NCBI GenBank assembly: GCA_963797605.1
Contig: CAWCPX010000003.1
Coordinates: 124,001 to 188,000 of the forward strand
DNA length: 64,000 nucleotides
Direction of reading: 5' to 3'
Origin: DASQPR01 sp963797605
GTDB taxonomy: Bacteria > Actinomycetota > Actinomycetes > Mycobacteriales > Micromonosporaceae
Made by a program: the position numbers and the translations under genes. The notes beneath the pieces were generated by a model, which searched no databases, had not been told where the DNA came from, and saw nothing but the letters and a program-made list of their open reading frames with translations. Shown here one piece after another: positions 38,505 to 46,910 of the stretch (positions within the stretch are counted from its first letter, which is position 1; each line of letters begins with the position of its first letter).

Positions 38505-38909
38505 TCAGGCGCGCGTCAACGCGATCACCGGGATGACCCGGGTCGTCTTGCGCTCGTAGTCGCCGAAGCCCGGGTTGTGCGCGACCTGCCGGGCGTAGAT
38601 CTCGTCACGGTCGGTGCCGGTGATCTCGGTCGCCGTCGCGGCGTACGTCTCCGCACCGACCTCGATCTTGACCTGCGGATTCGCCTTCAGGTTGTGGAAC
38701 CACGCCGGATTCTCCGGTCGGCCGGCGAAGGAGGCGAACACGTAGAGCACGTCGTTGCCGGCCAGGTAGGCGACCGGGTGCAACCGGCCCTCCCCCGACT
38801 TCGCGCCGACCGTGTGCAGAAGGAGTAGGGGCTGGTTGCCGAAGGACGCGACGTTGCCGCCGTTCTCACGGAATTCCTTGATGATGTTTTCGTTCCAGTC
38901 GTTCGCCAT
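38505..38909 (-). CDS. Deazaflavin (F420)-dependent nitroreductase/quinone reductase family protein
   Basis: The protein has 134 residues. The Ddn/split-beta-barrel family is identified by WNENIIKEFRENGGNV, LLLLHTVGAKSGEGRLHPVAYL, VFASFAGRPENPAWFHNL and ANPQVKIEVG; the GAKSG segment contacts F420 phosphate. F420 use points to an actinobacterium. These enzymes reduce quinones or xenobiotics with F420H2. It is a single gene; its start lies 34 bases from the argS stop on the same strand. Confidence 0.9.
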   Translation of the reverse strand: MANDWNENIIKEFRENGGNVASFGNQPLLLLHTVGAKSGEGRLHPVAYLAGNDVLYVFASFAGRPENPAWFHNLKANPQVKIEVGAETYAATATEITGTDRDEIYARQVAHNPGFGDYERKTTRVIPVIALTRA

Positions 38910-38943
38910 AACCCGAGATTACCCAGTTGAACGCGGGCGACAA

Positions 38944-40662
38944 CTACATGCGAGGCGGTGCCGCGATGCCGAGCAGGCTCAGACCCTGCGCCAAGGTCCG
39001 CGCGGTGACCTGGCACAACGCGAGCCGACTGGCCCGGACGGCCGCCGGCGACCGCAGCACCGGACACGTCTCGACGAACGCGGTGAACGTGACCGCGAGC
39101 GCCCGCAGGTAGGCCGCGAGCCGGTGCACCTCCAAACTTTCGGCGACGTCGGCGATCATGTCCGGGAACAGCAGCAGTTGCAGCGCGAGCGCCCGCTCGG
39201 TCGGTTCGGCGATCGCGATGGGCCCGCCGCCGGCGTCGGGAGAGCCGGCCTTCCGCAGGATGCTACGGATCCGAGCGTGCGTGAACTGCAGATAGACACC
39301 GGTGTCACCGTTGAAGGCGAGCATCCGGTCGGTGTCGAAGACGTAGTCTTTGATCATGTTCGTGGACAGATCGGCGTACTTGATCGCGCCGATGCCGACC
39401 GCCGCCGCGACCTGTGCCATGGTGTCCGGGTCGAGGTCGGGGTTTTTCTCGGAAACCACGGCTCCGGCCCGTGCCACGGCCGCGTCGAGCAGGTCACTGA
39501 GCTTCGCCGACCGGCCTTTCCGAGAGGCGAGCATGTGGCCGTCATCACCGAGGACCAGCCCGAAACCGACATGCTCGGTCCGCACGTCGGCGTCGACCCA
39601 GCCTGCCTGCCGGGCGACGGCGAAGACCATTTCCAGATGCCGGTGCTGTGCGACGCCGATGACGTAGAGCAGCCGGGTGCCACCCATGACCCGGGTCCGG
39701 TGCCGGATCGCGGCCAGGTCGGTTGCCTGGTAGCCGTAGCCGCCGTCGCGTTTCCGCACGATCAGCGGGAACCGCTCGCCGTCACGGCCGACGAATCCCG
39801 GCGGGAACACGCACTCAGCGCCCTGCGACTCTTCGAGCAGCCCGAGCCGATCGAGGTCCGCGACGACGCCCGGGAGCGCTGCGTTGTAGAAACTCTCGCC
39901 GACGAAGTCCGCAGCGGTCAGGAGCACGCCGAGCCGTTCGTTGACCGCGAGGAAGTAGCGTTCGGACTCGGTGACGAGCGTCTGCCACAGCCGAAGCGTC
40001 TCGGCGTCACCCTGTTGCAGCAGCACGACACGCTGCCGGGCCCGATCGGCAAACGCTGGATCCTCATCGAAACGCTTCCGCGCGGCTTTGTAGTAGCCGT
40101 CGAGATCACCGACCGACAGTTCGTGCGCGGCCTCGTCTTCGCCGATCTCGATCATGCGCTCGACCAGCATGCCGAAAGGCGTACCCCAGTCGCCAATGTG
40201 TGAAATGATCTTGACTTCGTGTCCGGCCCAGCCCAGAATCCGGGCCAGCGCGTCGCCGATGATCGTCGATCGCAGATGGCCGACGTGCATCTCCTTCGCG
40301 ACGTTGGGTCCGCAGTAGTCGACGACGACGGTCTCCGGCTCCGCGACGACGGGCACCCCGAGCCGCGCGTCTCCGGCCATCGCCGCGACCATCGAGTTCA
40401 GCGCATGTTCATGCAGCGTGAGGTTGATGAATCCGGGGCCGGAAACCGCGCCGGTCGCGATGCCGTCGAGATCGGCCACGGCGAGCACACGCGTCGCGAG
40501 GTCACGCGGCGGCACGTCGAGTTTCCGAGCCAGCGCGAGCGCACCGTTCGCTTGAAAGTCGGCATGCGCCGACCGTTGCATCATCGGATCGACGTTTTCG
40601 CCCGCGACTTTCGCGAAGGCAGCGGACAGTTTTGCGGACAGGACAGACTCAAGACCAGACAC
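38944..40662 (-). CDS. argS: Arginyl-tRNA synthetase
   Basis: This class I enzyme charges tRNA-Arg. It has 572 residues from the GTG at 40662 (GGAG at suitable distance; a TTG one codon upstream is possible). It has an N-terminal Add-1-like domain, catalytic domain with DYCGPNVAKEMHVGHLRST (HIGH box) and ISHIGDWGTPFG, and a KMSKS-equivalent region HMLASRKGRS. The C-terminal anticodon-binding DALR domain has YLQFTHARIRSILR and ends GIAAPPRM. It is preceded by an arginine-rich leader peptide (40719-40784) that probably regulates it. The function is secure. Confidence 0.95.
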   Translation of the reverse strand: MSGLESVLSAKLSAAFAKVAGENVDPMMQRSAHADFQANGALALARKLDVPPRDLATRVLAVADLDGIATGAVSGPGFINLTLHEHALNSMVAAMAGDARLGVPVVAEPETVVVDYCGPNVAKEMHVGHLRSTIIGDALARILGWAGHEVKIISHIGDWGTPFGMLVERMIEIGEDEAAHELSVGDLDGYYKAARKRFDEDPAFADRARQRVVLLQQGDAETLRLWQTLVTESERYFLAVNERLGVLLTAADFVGESFYNAALPGVVADLDRLGLLEESQGAECVFPPGFVGRDGERFPLIVRKRDGGYGYQATDLAAIRHRTRVMGGTRLLYVIGVAQHRHLEMVFAVARQAGWVDADVRTEHVGFGLVLGDDGHMLASRKGRSAKLSDLLDAAVARAGAVVSEKNPDLDPDTMAQVAAAVGIGAIKYADLSTNMIKDYVFDTDRMLAFNGDTGVYLQFTHARIRSILRKAGSPDAGGGPIAIAEPTERALALQLLLFPDMIADVAESLEVHRLAAYLRALAVTFTAFVETCPVLRSPAAVRASRLALCQVTARTLAQGLSLLGIAAPPRM

Positions 40663-40718
40663 CAAAAGCTCCAGACTCCACGGGTACGGGGGACGTCTGC
40701 GGCCGGCATCGAAGGTGC

Positions 40719-40784
40719 TCAGGCCGCGAGGAAGCCTCGTCGTCGGAGTCGAAGGCGCGGGCGGGGCGAAACGGTGATGATCAT
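40719..40784 (-). CDS. Arginine-rich leader peptide of argS (21 residues)
   Basis: This is a small frame on the same strand, 56 bases before argS: ATG at 40784, GGAGGG 5 bases before it, TGA at 40719. The peptide contains RPRLRLRRR, six arginines in nine residues, four of them encoded by CGA and three CGA in a row. GACTCC within the Arg codons (plus-strand 40745-40750) can pair with GGAGTC just ahead of the argS ribosome-binding site (40674-40679); with CGT/ACG the stem is about nine pairs with one bulge. A ribosome stalled by uncharged tRNA-Arg would cover that sequence and free the argS site. The frame and pairing are seen; the mechanism is inference. Confidence 0.7.
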   Translation of the reverse strand: MIITVSPRPRLRLRRRGFLAA

Positions 40785-40823
40785 CGGTGCCCTCCCTCGC
40801 TCGTTGGTCTGTCAGTGCGGCGA

Positions 40824-40829
40824 ACTATA
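40824..40829 (-). promoter_or_regulatory. Possible -10 element for the leader/argS transcript
   Basis: TATAGT on the minus strand lies about 40 bases before the leader start codon, in the right place for a short 5' leader. No good -35 box was found. Confidence 0.35.
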
Positions 40830-41053
40830 GCCGACGTGACTACCGTGGCGCCCGGATCTTTTCGCGGGGCATCGACATCCAGCAGTTCGCGCTCGACTCG
40901 ATGCACGGATGATCGCGAGGCGCTGAGGTCGCCGAGACGCCTATAGGGTGGCCTGCGAGTCGATCATGCCGATTCACGGATGCCCCGGCCGCCACAATTC
41001 ACCACGATCCACTCGGCATCTCAGGTTGCGGGCGACATTTCCGACTCTTCCGC
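40830..41053. other. Intergenic stretch between argS leader and NAD kinase
   Basis: About 220 bases with no convincing gene, hairpin or repeat on either strand. It presumably holds upstream promoter sequence for argS and the 3' end of the NAD kinase transcript. Confidence 0.3.
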
Positions 41054-41950
41054 CTACGCGACCAACCGCAAGCACCGAGCAGCGACACCGATCGTCAGCC
41101 GCTGCCCGTACGCGAGCGCCAGCCGATCCGACTCCAACCCGTCGGCGAACGCGACCAGCCCCTCGGCCTCGGCGGTGATCTCCAGGGTCTCGGTGCCACT
41201 GAGCAGGCCGGCCGTGTACGTCGCCCCGGTCGCCGGCGACGACCACGCCTCCCGGACGAACCACGCGAGCGCTGCGGATTCCGGCTCCGGCAGGGGCGGC
41301 GCGTCGGCACGGCCCCGGGCGATCGACGAACACCACCCGGTGCTGCCGGTGCCGGTGCCGATCACGATGCCCGACGACGAGTGCCGCTCCCGGCCCCCGC
41401 TCGGCACTCCGATCAGATATTTCGACGATTGGTGGGTGGGATGGCCGACGTACACATCGTTGAGACCCAAGAGTTCTTGACCGTCGTCGAGCCGAGCCGA
41501 GACCATCGCACGCAGCCGGATGTCGTCGCGCCCGCTGGCGATGCCGGCGAGCAGGTCGCCCGTTGCCGACGCCGGGTGCCGCACCAGCACGCCCGGGTTG
41601 CGGGCCGGGTCCGGGTTGACGCCGATGACAGGCTGCCCGTCGACGTATTTCGCGACGTTGGCGACGAGGCCGTCCTGCCCGACGACCACGATCACGTCGT
41701 CGGGCGCGAAGAGGAACCGCGGCACGTCGGAGCGATCGACGTGACCTCGGCGCCAGTCGATCGGAATCGCCGCACCGACCGTCGCGAGCGCCGCCGCCTG
41801 CGCTTCGTCGCGCGCGATGGCCTCGGCGAGGTCTTGGCCACGTTGCCGGAGGAAGTGCGCCGCGGCGGACCGCGTCCCGTGCCGGGCCTGCAATTCGGCC
41901 AGCTCGGTGGGGCGCGAGACCACGACGACGCGGGGTGCGAGCGTGCTCAT
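41054..41950 (-). CDS. NAD kinase family protein
   Basis: The protein has 298 residues. It follows the NAD(P) kinase/ATP-NAD kinase fold: opening VVVVSRPTELAELQARHG, the modified GGDG-like site VVVVGQDGLVANVAKYV, IGVNPDPARNPGVLVRH and the glycine-rich VIGTGTGSTGW. The standard GGDGT is GQDGL, so catalytic strength is uncertain, as in other bacterial relatives of this kind. The ATG overlaps the SPFH stop (TGATG). Its neighbour across the palindrome is an NrtR-like NAD regulator, supporting a role in NAD(P) balance. Confidence 0.8.
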   Translation of the reverse strand: MSTLAPRVVVVSRPTELAELQARHGTRSAAAHFLRQRGQDLAEAIARDEAQAAALATVGAAIPIDWRRGHVDRSDVPRFLFAPDDVIVVVGQDGLVANVAKYVDGQPVIGVNPDPARNPGVLVRHPASATGDLLAGIASGRDDIRLRAMVSARLDDGQELLGLNDVYVGHPTHQSSKYLIGVPSGGRERHSSSGIVIGTGTGSTGWCSSIARGRADAPPLPEPESAALAWFVREAWSSPATGATYTAGLLSGTETLEITAEAEGLVAFADGLESDRLALAYGQRLTIGVAARCLRLVA

Positions 41951-42990
41951 CAGGCGTCGGTGCCGGTGCCGCCGAACCGCGCGATGAGGCCGGTCAGGAC
42001 GTCGGGCGTGACGGTCAACTGACCGATTTGCGGAAGCTTGCCGGCGAGTTCGCGCAGTGCGAGCATCTGCAACACCGCCTCGGGCAGGTCGCGGTAGGCG
42101 GCGAGACGAGCGGCCTCACCCTCGGCCTCGGCGAGCCGGATCGCCTTCGTGCCGTCGGCCTTCGCGGCCGAGGTCAGGCGGGCGCTGTCGGCCGCCGATG
42201 TGGCCGAGATCTGCTCGCGCTCGGCCTGGCCCTGGGCGGCGACGAGTTGCGCGGCAGCTTCGAGTTCGGCCGACCGGCGGGTGTTGGCGCCGTCTTGCTC
42301 GACGAGCTGGTTCTGCCGCCGGGCCAGTTCAATCTTGCTCTGCAGCTCGTTTTCGGCGATCGCGCGTTCCCGTTCGACGGCGACGGCACGGCGCTCGTAG
42401 GTCGCCCTATCCGCCTCCTGCTGCAGGCCCTCGCGGGTCGGAGTTTGCAGCGCGCGCTCCATCTCCGGCTCGGGGCGGATCGCGACGACGCGCGCGCTCA
42501 CGACGCCGACACCGGTTTCGGCGAGCCGGGCATCATCGCTCAACGCGACGGTCACGGCATCGCGCACCGGCGCCGTGCCGCCGGTCAGCGCCTCGGTGAG
42601 CGGCATCCGGGCGAGGAGGTCGAGCGCGGGCTGTTGGGCCAACTCGGCGAGCAGCGTCGCGATCTGGTCGAGCGGTTGGGCGCGCCACGCACCGTTGTCG
42701 GCGTCGATGGAGAAGTCGAGCCGGGTCGCGGCCCGCTGCGGGTCGACCACCCGGTAGCTGACCGTGGCCTGCACGGTGACGTCGGCGTAGTCGCTGGTGC
42801 GGGCGTGGAAGAGCAGCGGCAGTTCGCGGTCGTCGATCGGCACCTCGGAGAGCACGGCGGTCAGTGGCCGGTACCAGAAGGACTGGCCGATGCCCTCCCG
42901 CTTGACCTTGCCGTGTGCGTAGTGGCGGACCCAGGTGGTCGAGGATCCGCGCAGGTGCCGCAGGTGGAGACGGCGGGTGATGTCGGCCAT
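41950..42990 (-). CDS. SPFH/band 7 (prohibitin-like) domain protein
   Basis: The protein has 346 residues from the ATG at 42990, which is preceded by GGAAAGG; an in-frame ATG at 43029 lies inside the palindrome and is less likely. The SPFH domain has SFWYRPLTAVLSEVPIDDRELPLLFHARTSDYADVTVQATV-type strands, then a long helical, Ala/Glu/Arg-rich coiled coil (about 200-310) with ERAIAENELQSKIELARRQ. There is no clear N-terminal membrane helix. Such proteins form ring scaffolds. Coupled to the NAD kinase gene. Confidence 0.85.
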   Translation of the reverse strand: MADITRRLHLRHLRGSSTTWVRHYAHGKVKREGIGQSFWYRPLTAVLSEVPIDDRELPLLFHARTSDYADVTVQATVSYRVVDPQRAATRLDFSIDADNGAWRAQPLDQIATLLAELAQQPALDLLARMPLTEALTGGTAPVRDAVTVALSDDARLAETGVGVVSARVVAIRPEPEMERALQTPTREGLQQEADRATYERRAVAVERERAIAENELQSKIELARRQNQLVEQDGANTRRSAELEAAAQLVAAQGQAEREQISATSAADSARLTSAAKADGTKAIRLAEAEGEAARLAAYRDLPEAVLQMLALRELAGKLPQIGQLTVTPDVLTGLIARFGGTGTDA

Positions 42991-43020
42991 GTCGATGACC
43001 TTTCCAAGGGGGCGGACTGT

Positions 43021-43039
43021 TATCGTCATGCTGACGATA
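43021..43039. promoter_or_regulatory. Perfect palindrome, likely operator of the NrtR-like regulator
   Basis: TATCGTCA-TGC-TGACGATA: 8-base arms with a 3-base spacer, in the 84-base gap between the divergent SPFH/NAD kinase and Nudix genes. A further half site TCGTCA is at 43057-43062. The layout (autoregulated, divergent) suits an NrtR operator; the sequence itself was not compared with known sites. Confidence 0.6.
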
Positions 43040-43074
43040 TAACTCGCCTCACTTTTTCGTCAAGGTGGTGATAA

Positions 43075-43743
43075 ATGATGGACGTCACAGTCGACCTTGT
43101 CGTATTGACGATTGCGGAGCAGCACTTGCGCGTGCTGCTGGTCCGGCGCGCGATCCCGCCGTTTCAGGGTTCCTGGGCGCTGCCGGGCGGCTTCGTGCTC
43201 GACGATGAAGACCTCATCGACGCGGCGTCTCGCGAGTTGAGCGAGGAGACCGGGCTCGAAGCGGCGATAACGCAAGGACATTTGGAGCAGTTGGCCACGT
43301 ACGGCCAGCCGAACCGCGATCCACGTGGCCGCATCGTCACCGTCGCCTACCTCGCCCTGCTGCCCGACCTGCCGACGCCGGTGGCCGGCTCGGACGCGTC
43401 CGTCGCGGAGTGGGCCGACGTCGACGGAATCGGTGAGCTGGCGTTCGACCACGCGCGGATCCTCGCGGACGGTGTCGAGCGCGCCCGGTCGAAGCTCGAG
43501 TACACGCCTCTGGCAGCCGCGTTCTGCCCGCCGGAGTTCACGGTGGCGCAGTTGCGGGAGGTATACGAGGCCGTCTGGGGCACGCCGATCGACCCGCGGA
43601 ACTTCCATCGCAAAGTGACGACGACGGCGGGTTTCGTGACACCGGCCGGCCGGTCGACCGCTGGGGATCGCGGCCGACCGGCTCAGCTGTATCGGCGAGG
43701 GGATGCCGACGTCTTGTTTCCGCCTATGTTGCGGCGGGGTTGA
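43075..43743 (+). CDS. NrtR-like Nudix-domain transcriptional regulator
   Basis: The protein has 222 residues (ATG at 43075 or 43078). The N-terminal Nudix domain has LPGGFVLDDEDLIDAASRELSEETGL, the Nudix box with the canonical G-x5-E-x7-REL; the box here has DDEDLIDAASRELSEETG. The C-terminal part (about 140-222) is a winged-helix region with FTVAQLREVYEAVWG and IDPRNFHRKV, the NrtR signature. NrtR proteins sense ADP-ribose and regulate NAD genes. The adjacent NAD kinase gene and palindrome fit. Confidence 0.85.
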   Translation: MMDVTVDLVVLTIAEQHLRVLLVRRAIPPFQGSWALPGGFVLDDEDLIDAASRELSEETGLEAAITQGHLEQLATYGQPNRDPRGRIVTVAYLALLPDLPTPVAGSDASVAEWADVDGIGELAFDHARILADGVERARSKLEYTPLAAAFCPPEFTVAQLREVYEAVWGTPIDPRNFHRKVTTTAGFVTPAGRSTAGDRGRPAQLYRRGDADVLFPPMLRRG

Positions 43744-43930
43744 TTACGACACCGTCCACACGAAACTGATCTCCGTGCTGGCGCCGCTCGCGGACGTGCC
43801 GGTCACCGTGATCGTGCTGGTGCCATGCTTCGTGCCGGTGCCGCTGATCAGGCCCGACGGGCTGATGCTCAGGCCGGCCGGCAGGCCAGCAGGCCGGCTG
43901 CGGAATAGGTCAGCCCTATTGCAACCCGGT
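43744..43930 (-). pseudogene. Remnant of a putative Ig (He_PIG) domain
   Basis: The minus-strand frame ends GLPAGLSISPSGLISGTGT...TSASGASTEISFVWTV before a stop. This is the C-terminal end of an Ig-like He_PIG domain, as in the GH3 glycosidase of this window. Upstream the similarity stops and no start or signal peptide is present. It is most likely a leftover of a deleted secreted protein. Confidence 0.5.
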
Positions 43931-44189
43931 GACGAGTCATAGTCGAACATCGATGCGGGAGATTTGGCTTGTACCGGAACCGGGCTGGCCAGATACTTTG
44001 TTCGCGACCCGAACCTCTCGTAGCCGAATCTCGACCGGGAAGATTGGCACGCGCTGGTCTCGCATCTCGGGACAGGTTCGGTGGCCACATTTCGCGCATA
44101 TGGGACTGTGACCAAACGCAAAGGTTTATAACGGTGTGATCACGGGCGGGCTGGGTAGACAGAGGCTATCCCCCACCTGGATAGGCGAC

Positions 44190-45335
44190 ATGACCACACT
44201 TGCGGAAAACCCAGAGCGGACCGAAGTCGACATTCCACCGGCGCCCGTCGCCAACGTCCCGCGACCAAAGCGTCCACGAATCCGGATCCTTGACGGTTTG
44301 CGGCTGCTCGCGGCACTGCTCGTGCTTTCGTGGCATTACGTGGCCTTCGGACACGGCAGCACCCACACGCCGTACGCACGGGTGCCGGTGCTCTATCCGG
44401 TGGCCGCGTACGGCTGGCTCGGTGTCGAGTTGTTCTTCATGATCAGTGGGTTCGTCATCTGCATGAGCAGCATGGGCCACACGCTGCGGGAATTCGTCAC
44501 ATCCCGGATCACACGCCTCTACCCGGCCTACTGGTTCGGCATCGCGCTGACTACGCTCGTGCTCACGTTGTGGCCGGTCGAACGCTCGGCGCTGCCGTGG
44601 AGCAACGTCTTCCTCAACCTCACCATGTTCCAGAGCGGCTTCGGTGTCGCCTCGGTCGATGCCGTCTACTGGACGCTCTGGGCCGAACTGCACTTCTACC
44701 TGCTCTTCGCCATCGTCGTGTGGCGCGGCGTCACCTACCGCAGCGCGGTCACGTTCTGCGGCACATGGCTGGCTGTCGCGTTCGTGGCCACCCGGGTCGG
44801 CGGCGTGTTCGACAACCTGGTGGTGGGCGACTGGGCACCCTTCTTCGTGGCCGGCGTCGCGTTCTTCCTGATGCATCGGTTCGGACAGAAACCATTGCTC
44901 TGGGGGTACGTCGTCGTCAGCTTCCTCATGGGCATCCACCCGGTGCTCCGGACGCTCGACGGTTCCAACACCCACCTGCAGAACAAGATCCCGCAATGGC
45001 CGGCGGTCGTCGTGATGGCGCTGTTCTACGTGCTCATGGCCGGGATCGCATTCGGCTGGCTGCGCGCGAGTTGGCGGTGGCTCGGAGTGGCGGGCGCGAT
45101 CACCTACCCGCTCTACCTCATCCACGAGTTCATCGGCTGGGCCATCATGAAGGCGCTCGACCCGGAGGTGCCCGGCCCAGTGCTCTACGTCGGCACGCTC
45201 GCCCTGATGGTCGCGCTGGCGTGGCTCATCCACCGTTACGTCGAGCGGCCCCTCGCGGCTCGGTTGAAGCGGGGCGTACGCGCGACGTTCGCCGTGTTCA
45301 CAGGTAAACGTGAGGTTCAAGCGAGTTTGCGGTAA
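44190..45335 (+). CDS. Acyltransferase 3 family membrane protein (OafA-like)
   Basis: The protein has 381 residues from the ATG at 44190; an upstream ATG at 44136 is less likely. A Pro-rich cytosolic N-terminus is followed by about ten helices. Family motifs are RILDGLRLLAALLVLSWHYVAFG (Arg and catalytic His), SGFVICMSSMG, FVTSRITRLYPAYWFGI and LWAELHFYLLFAIV, with the C-terminal YPLYLIHEFIGW and HRYVERPLA. These enzymes O-acetylate sugars of surface glycans or antibiotics. It stands alone. Confidence 0.92.
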   Translation: MTTLAENPERTEVDIPPAPVANVPRPKRPRIRILDGLRLLAALLVLSWHYVAFGHGSTHTPYARVPVLYPVAAYGWLGVELFFMISGFVICMSSMGHTLREFVTSRITRLYPAYWFGIALTTLVLTLWPVERSALPWSNVFLNLTMFQSGFGVASVDAVYWTLWAELHFYLLFAIVVWRGVTYRSAVTFCGTWLAVAFVATRVGGVFDNLVVGDWAPFFVAGVAFFLMHRFGQKPLLWGYVVVSFLMGIHPVLRTLDGSNTHLQNKIPQWPAVVVMALFYVLMAGIAFGWLRASWRWLGVAGAITYPLYLIHEFIGWAIMKALDPEVPGPVLYVGTLALMVALAWLIHRYVERPLAARLKRGVRATFAVFTGKREVQASLR

Positions 45336-45358
45336 CAATCTTCGGGGAACGTGGCGGC

Positions 45359-46291
45359 GTGATCCAAATCAGCGCCTGCCGCATCTCTCTTCTCACCGTC
45401 GGGCTGGCCGCGCTGATCGTCGGCACGCTTGCCGCATGCGCACGAACCGACATCACCTCGATGCCGGGTGCGATGGCGTCAGTACCCGTGACAGCGCCCA
45501 GCGATGGCGCGTCCGCCGACCCGACCCCGTCCCTGCCGCCGACTCCCACGACCGCCGCCTCAAGCCTCCGGCCCGGAGCCTTCGCCGGTGTCGTGGCTTA
45601 TCTCCGCGACCACGGAACCCATACCGCCGTCGCCGCCGAGGACCTGACCAGCGGCGCGACCCTGCTCTACAACTCGTCCGTCGGATTCCACACCGCGAGC
45701 ATCGTCAAGGTGGACATCTTGGCAACGCTGCTCCTGCAGCATCAGCGCGAGCACACCGGCATCAGTGGAAGCGAGAACGCGCTGGCCGTACGCATGATCA
45801 CGCAAAGCGACAACGACGCCGCCAACTCGCTCTGGGACGTCGTCGGCGGCTCGGCCGGAGTGCGAGAAGCCAACAAGACCTTTCATTTGACGGGTACGCA
45901 ACCCGGCAACGGTGGCGACTGGGGTTCCACCGTCACCACGGCCGCCGATCAATTAGCCCTGCTCAAGGTGCTGGCTTCATCGAGCAGCCCGCTTTCGGCG
46001 AGTTCTCGCGCCTACGAGTTGGGGCTGATGAGCCGCGTGGAGTCCGATCAGAGGTGGGGCGTGCCGGCAGCGGCCGCGACCGATGCCGCAAAGGTGTACA
46101 ACAAGAACGGCTGGTACCCCTTCAGCAGCGACGGCGGCACCTGGACGATGAACTCGCTCGGAGAGATCGTCGAAGGCGGGCACACCTATCTGGTGGCCGT
46201 GCTCTCGAACGGCAACGCGACCGAGGGCGGCGGCGAGACGCTCGTCGGTAATGCGGCGACGATCGCGCTCAGCGGTCTGACCGGCAACTGA
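45359..46291 (+). CDS. Class A beta-lactamase-like serine hydrolase, lipoprotein
   Basis: The protein has 310 residues from a GTG. The lipoprotein signal LLTVGLAALIVGTLAAC (lipobox LAAC) is followed by a Ser/Thr/Pro linker to about residue 75. The serine hydrolase domain has the active-site tetrad S-x-x-K in TASIVKVDIL, SDN in ITQSDNDAAN and K-x-G in YNKNGWYP. The omega-loop Glu of true class A lactamases is not obvious, so this may be a D-peptidase-like or DUF-type enzyme and not a resistance protein. It is anchored to the outer face of the membrane. Confidence 0.8.
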   Translation: MIQISACRISLLTVGLAALIVGTLAACARTDITSMPGAMASVPVTAPSDGASADPTPSLPPTPTTAASSLRPGAFAGVVAYLRDHGTHTAVAAEDLTSGATLLYNSSVGFHTASIVKVDILATLLLQHQREHTGISGSENALAVRMITQSDNDAANSLWDVVGGSAGVREANKTFHLTGTQPGNGGDWGSTVTTAADQLALLKVLASSSSPLSASSRAYELGLMSRVESDQRWGVPAAAATDAAKVYNKNGWYPFSSDGGTWTMNSLGEIVEGGHTYLVAVLSNGNATEGGGETLVGNAATIALSGLTGN

Positions 46292-46330
46292 GCTGCCGTT
46301 TCGATCACGCCGCCGCGGCTTGGGACCGCG

Positions 46331-46777
46331 TTACGCCGCCGCCACCTGCGACCAGTAGAGGAACTTGACCGCACCGGGGAGCACCGCGAGTTCGTAGCGG
46401 CGCCGCACGTCCGCGCACGACACGACGACCGCCGCCGGCGCCAGTTGCCAGCGCAGCTTGCCCTCGGGCGCGCGGCGGCTCCTGTACGCGACGTCGCTCA
46501 GCACGACCGAACGACCCCACGGCAGCCGCGGCGTCCACGTGACGCGCTCGCCGTCGATGTCGATGACGCCATGCCGCCACACGACGCCGAGGCGGCTGCC
46601 TTCGGTGGTGCGGATCGAGGCGGGCACGCTGACCGGGCGCCCCTCCGCGGCGTTGCGCTCGGCCCTGGCATGCTGCCACCGCAGGAATTGACCGGCGAGA
46701 AGAATTCCGATCACCGAGGAGATGGCAGAGGTCAGGAGCTGGCCGATGTCCACAGGCTGGCCTTTCGTACGACTCAA
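46331..46777 (-). CDS. DUF2550-like membrane protein
   Basis: The protein has 148 residues. One N-terminal helix (SAISSVIGILLAGQFLRW) is followed by a small beta-rich domain. RLGVVWRHGVIDIDGERVTWTPR and VVVSCADVRRRYELAVLPGAVKFLYWSQ follow the DUF2550 pattern. The role is unknown. In other actinobacteria such genes lie near ATP synthase or cell-wall genes; that context is absent here. Confidence 0.55.
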   Translation of the reverse strand: MSRTKGQPVDIGQLLTSAISSVIGILLAGQFLRWQHARAERNAAEGRPVSVPASIRTTEGSRLGVVWRHGVIDIDGERVTWTPRLPWGRSVVLSDVAYRSRRAPEGKLRWQLAPAAVVVSCADVRRRYELAVLPGAVKFLYWSQVAAA

Positions 46778-46910
46778 GGAATGCCCAGTCTGCCCGGTCG
46801 GGATATGCCAAACAAGTGGCTAACGGCTCAAAACAGCATTACGCCCCGCGAACGGTCGCGCCCGATCTTACGAACGCCCTTCACCCGAAAATCCGACGAA
46901 CCGCCCACCG

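Noticed and set aside
40785..40805. T-box-like GGGAGGGCACCG ahead of argS
   Set aside because: It matches the T-box core only partly, no specifier stem is visible, and the same bases serve as the ribosome-binding site of the leader peptide.
45359..46291. Acquired beta-lactam resistance
   Set aside because: The lipoprotein has SxxK, SDN and KxG but no clear omega-loop Glu, and its base composition matches its neighbours; it is probably chromosomal and intrinsic.
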